Below are positions 51,909-57,893 of a stretch of 57,893 bases of DNA, piece by piece. The stretch covers positions 1-57,893 of the forward strand of contig JABMQQ010000026.1 of the NCBI GenBank assembly GCA_013202495.1, given 5' to 3'. Position 1 is the stretch's first letter. Every line of letters starts with the position of its first letter. The translations under genes and the position numbers were made by a program. This DNA is from Fidelibacterota bacterium. GTDB lineage: Bacteria; Fidelibacterota; UBA8477; JABMPR01. Under the pieces are notes generated by a model. That model worked only from the letters and a program-made list of their open reading frames with translations. It made no database searches and was not told the origin of the DNA.

Positions 51909-53168
51909 ATGGCTTTGCTTGGAGAAATTAGGCTACCTGGTGACAAATCAATAAGCCATCGAGCCCTCATGTTTACCGCGTTGAGTGATGGTCTTAGTCG
52001 CCTTGAAAATCTGAATCCTGGGGCCGATGTGGTCACAACTCTGCGTGCCCTGATCAACTGTGGAATTCATATCGAAGAAAAGCATGGTGTTGTCCATGTC
52101 CAGGGCGGTGGACTGCGTCCGTTCAAACAACCTGATCTGGGAGTTGACTGTGGAAACTCGGGGACCACTGCACGCTTGATGATGGGTCTTTTAGCGGCTC
52201 ACCCCATCCATGTTCAGTTCACAGGTGATCAATCTCTCAGCAAACGACCCATGGATAGAGTTTTCAGACCTCTCCAGCAAATGGGTGCGAACATCTCTGC
52301 CAACAAAAGAAACTATTTACCCCTTATGCTGAGCGGTCGTGAACTGTGGGCTCTGGATTACCAGTTACCCTATGCCAGCGCCCAGGTTAAATCAGCCATT
52401 CTTTTGGCAGGGCTGCACGCAAAGGGACAAACCACGGTCAAATCGCCAGCTTTTAGTCGCGATCATACTGAGCAAATGCTTAAGGCTATGGGTGCACGCA
52501 TAAAGGTCAAGGGACGTGAAGTGACAGTCCATCAACTGACTAAACCACTCAAACCTATCGATTTTGTGATACCTGGTGACTTTTCTGCTGCGGCCTTTTT
52601 TATTGCTGCAGCCCTCATGGTTCCTGATTCAGATGTGATCCTTCGTGGTGTTGGGATAAATCCAACAAGAACAGCCTTTCTCAGAGCTGTCAAGGAAATG
52701 GGTGGAAAGATAACAGTGGCCAATAAAGCAAAGCTCAGCGGTGAAGCTATTGCTGATTTACGCATCCGAGCCTCTCAGTTAAAAGGCATTCAAATCTATC
52801 CAGAGCAGATTCCAAATCTGATTGATGAATTGCCTCTCATTGCACTATTGGCAACACAAGCTGAGGGTGAAACTGTGGTAACGGGTGCTGAAGAATTGCG
52901 CGTGAAGGAATCCGATCGAATTGCTGCGATTGTGACCAATCTAAGTGCCTGGGGTGCCAAAATATTTGAGCGACCCGATGGATTTCATGTAGAAGGACCA
53001 ACACCTCTTAAGGGGGGCAAGGTCAAAACCTATAATGATCATCGTATTGCCATGACGCTGGGTGTCGCAGGACTGATCAGCAAGTCACCAGCAACTCTGG
53101 ATGACCCGGATTGTGTAGATATTTCATATCCTGGTTTCTTTGATGAGCTTCGGGGTTTAATAAGTTAA
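51909..53168 (+). CDS. aroA: 3-phosphoshikimate 1-carboxyvinyltransferase (EPSP synthase)
   Basis: A 419-residue EPSP synthase. Family signatures are PGDKSISHRAL (10-20), DCGNSGTTARLMMGLL, SKRPMDRV, ASAQVKSAILLAG, FSRDHTEQML, LRVKESDRIAAI and YNDHRIAMTL. The enzyme joins shikimate 3-phosphate with phosphoenolpyruvate. A ribosome site (AAGGAG) lies 11 bases upstream and the gap to aroF is 20 bases. Confidence 0.96.
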   Translation: MALLGEIRLPGDKSISHRALMFTALSDGLSRLENLNPGADVVTTLRALINCGIHIEEKHGVVHVQGGGLRPFKQPDLGVDCGNSGTTARLMMGLLAAHPIHVQFTGDQSLSKRPMDRVFRPLQQMGANISANKRNYLPLMLSGRELWALDYQLPYASAQVKSAILLAGLHAKGQTTVKSPAFSRDHTEQMLKAMGARIKVKGREVTVHQLTKPLKPIDFVIPGDFSAAAFFIAAALMVPDSDVILRGVGINPTRTAFLRAVKEMGGKITVANKAKLSGEAIADLRIRASQLKGIQIYPEQIPNLIDELPLIALLATQAEGETVVTGAEELRVKESDRIAAIVTNLSAWGAKIFERPDGFHVEGPTPLKGGKVKTYNDHRIAMTLGVAGLISKSPATLDDPDCVDISYPGFFDELRGLIS

Positions 53169-53212
53169 TATTTTAGAATAAGCGTTTTGAACACACGAAT
53201 CAGGAGATAAAT

Positions 53213-54079
53213 GTGAAATTAGCCGTTATTGGTGATCCTCTCAGACAAAGTGTCAGCGATTTTATGCATGGTTGGATATACGAGCAGCTTGCACTGGAGG
53301 CTGAGTATAAAAAGATCAAGGTTGTCCAGGGAGATCTGGAACGCTGGGTCAAGCTCCCTTCTGCTAGGAAGCTGGATGGATTTAATGTGACCATCCCCCA
53401 TAAAGAGGATATTATCCCCTTCCTGGATAGTGTGAATGATCGTACTGCACCAATTGGCGCAGTGAATTGTGTCAGACGCCATGATGGGAAACTCACTGGA
53501 TACAATACGGACTGGTATGGCTTTGTGAAATCTCTGGAAGCCGCAGGTGTGGATCTGGCAGGAAAAAAAGTAGTCGTCCTGGGGAGTGGCGGTGCCGCAC
53601 GAGCCATCACCTTTGGGTTGGCCCGGGTTGGAGCTGGTAAAACCACAGTGATTGCAAGAGATCCTGATAGGGCAAAAGCCCTTATTAAGGACATGAGCAG
53701 TTCTGCTGAAGGCATGAAATTAGCTGGCTGCTCCTGGGATGAAAGCGCAGTTGAACCCATTGAAGATGCATATTGCCTGGTCAACTGTACTCCAATTGGA
53801 ATGAAGCCAAAACAGAATGAGAGTCCTCTGGATGGAGATATCCTGGAATCCATCGATGTTGTGGTTGACACTATTTTTAATCCATTGAATACACGCTTAC
53901 TCTCAGAGGCAATATTTTCTGACTGTCAAACCGTTTCTGGTTTGGATATGTATCTCTATCAGGCCATGGCCTCAGTTGATGTCTGGTTTGGACCCCAGGA
54001 TTGGAATCGAATTAAGATGAATGAGATGCGCGAAGCCGTTCACAACAAGATAACGGGCTTTAAACGAAAATTCGAATAA
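53213..54079 (+). CDS. aroE: Shikimate dehydrogenase
   Basis: A 288-residue shikimate dehydrogenase. Substrate side: DPLRQSVSDFMHGW (the usual His is Gln at position 12), FNVTIPHKE with the catalytic K64, and GYNTDWYGF with D100. NADP side: VLGSGGAARAITFGLARVG (about 122-140). The end GLDMYLYQAMASVDVW is typical. The start is GTG at 53213, positioned by AGGAG at 53202; the overlapping ATG at 53211 meets a stop at once. Confidence 0.94.
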   Translation: MKLAVIGDPLRQSVSDFMHGWIYEQLALEAEYKKIKVVQGDLERWVKLPSARKLDGFNVTIPHKEDIIPFLDSVNDRTAPIGAVNCVRRHDGKLTGYNTDWYGFVKSLEAAGVDLAGKKVVVLGSGGAARAITFGLARVGAGKTTVIARDPDRAKALIKDMSSSAEGMKLAGCSWDESAVEPIEDAYCLVNCTPIGMKPKQNESPLDGDILESIDVVVDTIFNPLNTRLLSEAIFSDCQTVSGLDMYLYQAMASVDVWFGPQDWNRIKMNEMREAVHNKITGFKRKFE

Positions 54080-54180
54080 TACGGATAATTACAGCCCTCT
54101 CGCAGAGTGCGCAGAGTCGCAGAGAAACTGAGTATGCAAATCCTAAGCATACTTCGTGACTTTCGTTTGATTCGTTGTAA
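54080..54180. repeat. Degenerate intergenic repeat inside the aro operon
   Basis: The 148-base gap between aroE and aroC starts with CTCTCGCAGAGTGCGCAGAG and TCGCAGAGAAACT, then an inverted GTATGC...GCATAC pair and CTTCGTGACTTTCGTTTGAT. This resembles the GCAGAGACGCAGAG / CTTCGTGTCTTTGTG dispersed repeats found between genes in many environmental bacteria. No terminator or promoter is evident. Confidence 0.5.
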
Positions 54181-54227
54181 AAAGGACCATTATTGAAGAC
54201 AAATAGTGAGGAGTAAGGATATTTAGA

Positions 54228-55382
54228 ATGTTACAGCACCTAAAATTTTTAACAGCTGGGGAATCACACGGCAAAGGCTTGTCAGGAATTCTTGAAGGAT
54301 TCCCTGCTGGTGTACCACTTTCCGAAAGTTTTATCGCCAGAGATCTAGCTCGTCGGCAAATGGGTCACGGTCGCGGGGGTCGCATGACCATCGAGAAGGA
54401 TCATGCTGAAATAACCAGCGGGTTGCGTCATGGAAATACCCTGGGATCTCCCATAGCACTCTGGATCCAGAATCGGGATTGGGAAAACTGGAAACAGGAT
54501 AAAATGTCACATGAAGCACCATCGAATCCTGTTCCTGAGGTGACTCTACCTCGTCCAGGCCATGCTGATCTGGCTGGAGTTCAAAAATTTGGCTTCAGTG
54601 ACATTCGCAATGTTCTGGAACGGTCATCTGCTCGTGAAACTGCCATGAGAGTAGCCCTGGGAGCAGTTTGCCGAGCCTTCTTAAACGAATTGGGTGTTAA
54701 GATATTCAGCCATGTGATTCAGATAGGCCCTGTCAAAACCGCAACAAAACCAGATCAACTACACACGGATTTGAATAAAGCTGCAGATGCCTCTGATGTG
54801 AGGTGCCTGGATAAAGAAGCCGCCGAGGCAATGATCAAACATATCGATATAACCCGCAAAGCGGGTGATTCGGTGGGGGGTGTTTTTGAAGTTCTCGCCT
54901 CGGGACTACCACCTGGTCTGGGTTCTTATACTCATTGGGATCGCAAGCTGGATGCCCGCCTGGCTGCCGCTATGATGTCAATCAATGCCATGAAATCAGT
55001 AAGTATTGGAGATGGTCTGGATGTCGGTGAGGCCACTGGATCTCAGGTTCACGATGAAATAATTTTACAAGATGATACCATCCGCAGAGCCACAAATCAT
55101 GCAGGGGGTATAGAAGGTGGTATGTCAAATGGTGAGCTTATTCAGGTTCAAGTCACCATGAAACCCATCCCAACCCTGGCAAGACCCTTAAGATCGGTGG
55201 ATATCAAAACCCATGAACCTGGAATAGCTCATAAAGAGAGAACCGATGCCTGTGCCGTTCCAGCTGCTTCTGTAATTGGTGAGGCCATGATGGCTTTGGT
55301 TTTGACTGATGCTATCCTTGAAAAGTTTGGTGGAGATTCTCTAGACCAGGTCAAAGCGCACATCGCTGCCACAGGAGTGTAG
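54228..55382 (+). CDS. aroC: Chorismate synthase
   Basis: A 384-residue FMN-dependent enzyme making chorismate from EPSP. Signatures: LTAGESHGKGLSGILEGFPAG at the start, RRQMGHGRGGRM, TLGSPIALWIQNRDW, RPGHADLAG, RSSARETAMRVALGAVCR, and in the last third GGIEGGMSNGE and RTDACAVPAASVIGEAM. Length is normal. The gene is followed by aroK after 22 bases. Confidence 0.97.
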   Translation: MLQHLKFLTAGESHGKGLSGILEGFPAGVPLSESFIARDLARRQMGHGRGGRMTIEKDHAEITSGLRHGNTLGSPIALWIQNRDWENWKQDKMSHEAPSNPVPEVTLPRPGHADLAGVQKFGFSDIRNVLERSSARETAMRVALGAVCRAFLNELGVKIFSHVIQIGPVKTATKPDQLHTDLNKAADASDVRCLDKEAAEAMIKHIDITRKAGDSVGGVFEVLASGLPPGLGSYTHWDRKLDARLAAAMMSINAMKSVSIGDGLDVGEATGSQVHDEIILQDDTIRRATNHAGGIEGGMSNGELIQVQVTMKPIPTLARPLRSVDIKTHEPGIAHKERTDACAVPAASVIGEAMMALVLTDAILEKFGGDSLDQVKAHIAATGV

Positions 55383-55404
55383 AGTGGTCGAAGGGGATTA
55401 AATT

Positions 55405-55926
55405 ATGAGCATTAGTAAAGTATACTTGATTGGCTTGATGGGTGCTGGCAAAAGTACCGTCGGTCGACTTTTGGCTGATGCGCTCAGCTGGCAATTGCTG
55501 GATATTGATCATGAAATTGAAAAATTTGCAGGAAATGACATCCCCTCCATTTTTGAAGCACAGGGAGAGGATGGATTTCGTGACTATGAAGCTCAGGTTC
55601 TCATTGACACAGCTTCACTGAACAAGGCCATCATACCTTGTGGGGGAGGCATTGTAACCAGACCTGAAAATGTAGAGTATCTGAAGGACCACCTAACTAT
55701 CTGGCTGGATGTATCTCCTGAAGAAGCTGCAGCTCGACTGGAGCATTCAGATCATCGTCCCCTGTTAAATGAATGCAAGGATACGATTAAAAAATTGCAG
55801 GAAATTTTGGATAATCGCCAGGCTGGCTATGCTGAAGCCGCCACACTCCATATAAATACCAGGCAACGGGCTCCAGATATGATTGCCCATGAAATACTTG
55901 AGAAGCTAGAAAGCTACCATGTCTAA
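55405..55926 (+). CDS. aroK: Shikimate kinase
   Basis: A 173-residue P-loop kinase that phosphorylates shikimate with ATP. Walker A is GLMGAGKSTVGR (10-21), the substrate segment is LLDIDHEIEKFAG, then GFRDYEAQVL, the IPCGGGIVT loop and the lid with HRPLL. The stop overlaps the aroB start by 8 bases, so translation is coupled. Confidence 0.96.
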   Translation: MSISKVYLIGLMGAGKSTVGRLLADALSWQLLDIDHEIEKFAGNDIPSIFEAQGEDGFRDYEAQVLIDTASLNKAIIPCGGGIVTRPENVEYLKDHLTIWLDVSPEEAAARLEHSDHRPLLNECKDTIKKLQEILDNRQAGYAEAATLHINTRQRAPDMIAHEILEKLESYHV

Positions 55927-57034
55927 ATCACCAGCCCTTAAAATTACCCATAGGACTGGCTCTTACGAGATTCGTGTGGGCCAGAATCTGCTGGATTCGG
56001 TGGCAGAGCTACTCTCAAGTATTGGCGCCTTTGGACCTGTAGGAATTATCAGCAATGCTGCGGTCAATGATCTCTATGGTAGACCAATTCGTGAAGCGCT
56101 TAACCAGGCTGATTATGTAACTCGAACAATCTTGATCCCTGAAGGTGAGGAATATAAAACCCTGGCCTCGGCAGAGCAGGTGATGTCCGCTTTGATTGCC
56201 CAGGGCATGGAACGCTCTGGAACCATTCTTACCCTGGGAGGCGGTGTGGTTACTGATTTGGGTGGTTTTGTTGCCAGCATTCTCTACCGTGGGGTCAAAC
56301 TTGTCCATATCCCAACAACTCTGCTATCTATGGTGGACGCTGCTGTAGGTGGTAAGACCGGTGTTAATCATACCAGTGGTAAAAATCTGATCGGGAGCTT
56401 TTATCAACCTGATTTGGTCATCATGGATGTGAAAACGCTGGAAACCCTACAGGCTCGTGATCGCATCTCAGGATATGCAGAAATGTTTAAGATGGGTGTG
56501 ATTCGCGATACGAGCTACTTAAAATTTCTTGTTGACCATATGGATGAATGTTTGGCAGTTGAGTCTGGCGATATCCTCATCCAAGCAATCACTCGAAGTT
56601 GTGAACTGAAGGCTGAGGTGGTTGAGGTTGATGAGAAGGAAGCAGATTTACGACGCATTCTGAATTTTGGACATACTCTTGGTCATGCTATTGAATCCAC
56701 GCTCGGATATGGTGTTGTCCGACATGGTGAAGCTGTCATTCTTGGCATGTATGGTGCGGGATGGCTTTCCAATCAGGTCGGTGATTTATCGATGGAAGAT
56801 TGGGATAAACTCTCAACCATGCTGAAGAGAATTCCCTTAGAGCTTCCACTAAAGTCCTTAAATCCGGAAGCCATTGAAATGGCAACCCGCCTGGATAAAA
56901 AGGTGGCGAATTCACAATTGAACTTTGTTTTACTGCACCGCCTGGGAGATGCTTATATGCAGACTGGGATTCCGACATTAATGATAAAATTGGCCGTTGA
57001 TGCCATCAGATCTGTCTGGGAGGGTAGCGAATGA
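55919..57034 (+). CDS. aroB: 3-dehydroquinate synthase
   Basis: A 371-residue NAD- and zinc-dependent enzyme that closes DAHP to 3-dehydroquinate. Signatures: LIPEGEEYKTLASAEQVM, TLGGGVVTDLGGFVASILYRG, HIPTTLLSMVDAAVGGKTGVN, the metal-site ILNFGHTLGHAIES and VRHGEAVILGM. Complete. The operon still lacks 3-dehydroquinate dehydratase and chorismate mutase, which must be elsewhere. It overlaps marC by 4 bases. Confidence 0.96.
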   Translation: MSKSPALKITHRTGSYEIRVGQNLLDSVAELLSSIGAFGPVGIISNAAVNDLYGRPIREALNQADYVTRTILIPEGEEYKTLASAEQVMSALIAQGMERSGTILTLGGGVVTDLGGFVASILYRGVKLVHIPTTLLSMVDAAVGGKTGVNHTSGKNLIGSFYQPDLVIMDVKTLETLQARDRISGYAEMFKMGVIRDTSYLKFLVDHMDECLAVESGDILIQAITRSCELKAEVVEVDEKEADLRRILNFGHTLGHAIESTLGYGVVRHGEAVILGMYGAGWLSNQVGDLSMEDWDKLSTMLKRIPLELPLKSLNPEAIEMATRLDKKVANSQLNFVLLHRLGDAYMQTGIPTLMIKLAVDAIRSVWEGSE

Positions 57035-57615
57035 CTCTAGATTTTAATGCTTTCATGCATGCTTTTGTGACCCTGTTGGTCATTATGGATCCCTTTGGTG
57101 GATTGCCCGTGTTTATGACATTAACCAAGGATTATCCTGAAGAGCGGGCAAAACACAGTGCTCATCGAGCGACCCGTGTGTCTCTCATCTTACTCACTCT
57201 TTTTGTTTTTGTGGGGGAGGGGATTCTTGAATTTTTTAGCATAACAATGTTTTCTTTCCAGGTTGGTGGCGGGCTCATTCTGCTTTCTTTGGGCTTATTA
57301 TATGTTCTGGGTGTCACCCTGGGGGATGATAAGGATTATTCCAAAGATATCGTCATTCCCATGGCCACACCTCTCATTGCAGGCCCCGGAGCGATTACAG
57401 CAATAATTATTCTGGTTTCGCAATATGGATTTTGGGTACCTCTGTTGGCCATGTTGCTGAACCTTTTTATTTTTTGGCTAGCCATGTATTATGCGAAGTA
57501 CATCAAAAAGTTTCTGGGTGAGCAGGGACTGGAGATCATGAGTCGTGTCATGGGGCTTTTACTGGTTGCTCTGGCAATCGAGATGATCAGAACAGCCTGG
57601 ATAGAGCTCCTCTGA
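57031..57615 (+). CDS. MarC family integral membrane protein
   Basis: A 194-residue protein with six membrane helices of the MarC/UPF0056 family. Recognised by VIMDPFGGLPVFMTLTKDYPEE at about 18-39, FSITMFSFQVGGGLILLSLGL and PMATPLIAGPGAITAIIIL, with RVMGLLLVALAIEMI at the end. The function is unknown; the old link to multiple antibiotic resistance was withdrawn. It is coupled to aroB by an ATGA overlap but has no obvious part in aromatic synthesis. Confidence 0.93.
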   Translation: MTLDFNAFMHAFVTLLVIMDPFGGLPVFMTLTKDYPEERAKHSAHRATRVSLILLTLFVFVGEGILEFFSITMFSFQVGGGLILLSLGLLYVLGVTLGDDKDYSKDIVIPMATPLIAGPGAITAIIILVSQYGFWVPLLAMLLNLFIFWLAMYYAKYIKKFLGEQGLEIMSRVMGLLLVALAIEMIRTAWIELL

Positions 57616-57689
57616 TAGCCATTTGCGTAAGCATTTGATCCACCTATATTCTCACCGCTCTTAGTGTTATGGGAACGTCTGTCTGAGGA

Positions 57690-57770
57690 TCTCGAAGACT
57701 GCGGAAAAATGGCGTGTCATCCTTCGAGTCCACCCCTACGGGGTCCTCAGGAAGCCAAAAGTCGAAAACA
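57690..57770. repeat. Dispersed intergenic repeat upstream of the tRNA
   Basis: GATCTCGAAGACTGCGG, GTGTCATCCTTCGAG and the hairpin CCCCTACGGGG followed by TCCTCAGGAAG recall the element at 6758-6890 (GTGTCATCCTGC, TTCTCGAAGGAC). It lies directly before tRNA-Val. No coding potential. Confidence 0.4.
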
Positions 57771-57771
57771 T

Positions 57772-57848
57772 GGTCGATTGGCTCAGCTGGTTAGAGCGCT
57801 CGGTTCACATCCGGGAGGTCGTAGGTTCGAGTCCTACATCGACCACCA
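57772..57848 (+). tRNA. tRNA-Val (CAC)
   Basis: A complete cloverleaf. The acceptor stem is GGTCGAT / ATCGACC, the D-arm GCTC...GAGC. The anticodon stem CTCGG / CCGGG carries the loop TTCACAT (anticodon CAC, reading GUG). The T-arm is GTAGG-TTCGAGT-CCTAC, the discriminator is A, and CCA is encoded. Confidence 0.95.
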
Positions 57849-57893
57849 AGACAGGTTAAAACTTGTCAATTCTAATAGGTCGTTCTCGATAGA

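Noticed and set aside
53200-53871. 223-codon minus-strand frame opposite aroE
   Set aside because: Rich in Ser/Pro/Arg as typical for antisense of coding DNA, while aroE is certain on the plus strand.
57849-57893. Possible attachment site or second tRNA after tRNA-Val
   Set aside because: Only 45 bases remain, with no cloverleaf and no integrase gene or direct repeat of the tRNA end visible.

Overview
The window is about 58 kb of gene-dense, moderate-GC bacterial chromosome with no insertion sequence, phage or CRISPR array visible. Five proteins end in the type IX secretion (T9SS) tail pattern 'NYPNPFNP' or 'NFPNPFNP'. Together with lipoprotein-rich peptidases and PD40 propellers this points to the FCB superphylum, perhaps Marinimicrobia/Neomarinimicrobiota or a relative. 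The phylum is inference; no rRNA gene is present to settle it.

Layout. 1-3.4 kb: RNase G, a TPM-domain protein and an ATP-cone/uridine-kinase fusion. 3.5-9.3 kb: two T9SS cargo proteins (an esterase and a CotH-kinase protein) around two membrane proteins. 9.4-17 kb: a run of small metabolic and house-cleaning genes, including a D-aminoacylase-like hydrolase, cupins, zinc-ribbon and YkgJ proteins, an OXA-type class D beta-lactamase lipoprotein, a CoA-binding protein, an epimerase-like protein and a methyltransferase. 17-27 kb: a K+ channel, a BtpA-YtcJ-PuuD operon, a large M16 protease lipoprotein, a DNA glycosylase and an MscS channel. 27-34.1 kb (minus strand): a tandemly duplicated pair of PD40 propeller plus T9SS-tailed N-acetylmuramoyl-L-alanine amidase, followed by an MltB-type lytic transglycosylase.

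34.3-42 kb is a selenium region. A short SelW/Rdx-family selenoprotein gene at 34341-34568 (minus) is hidden by an in-frame UGA at codon 11. A bacterial SECIS-like hairpin follows the UGA, and the gene has its own ribosome site and terminator. Nearby, yqeC-mocA/ygfJ-yqeB-xdhC-hydantoinase form an overlapping operon typical of selenium-dependent molybdenum hydroxylase maturation. The organism therefore probably uses selenium both as selenocysteine and as a labile molybdenum-site cofactor.

42-49 kb: a quinone oxidoreductase, a 3D-domain protein, and the AmmeMemoRadiSam trio (amrB, amrA, amrS) with a secreted GH5 glycosidase gene inserted between amrB and amrA. 49.2-57.6 kb: an aromatic amino acid operon (tyrA-pheA fusion, aroF, aroA, aroE, aroC, aroK, aroB, then marC). 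In front of it lies an apparent transcription attenuator: a 14-residue leader peptide, MKWQASYYFFMRSG, with Trp and tandem Tyr-Tyr-Phe-Phe codons, an antiterminator strand overlapping its stop codon, and a terminator with nine T. The prephenate dehydratase half of the fusion has no ACT domain, so this attenuator may replace allosteric control by phenylalanine at that step. A tRNA-Val(CAC) ends the window.

The strongest points for follow-up are the aromatic attenuator, the UGA-containing selenoprotein with the linked selenium operon, the duplicated amidase/propeller operon, and the GH5 gene inside the AmmeMemoRadiSam operon.
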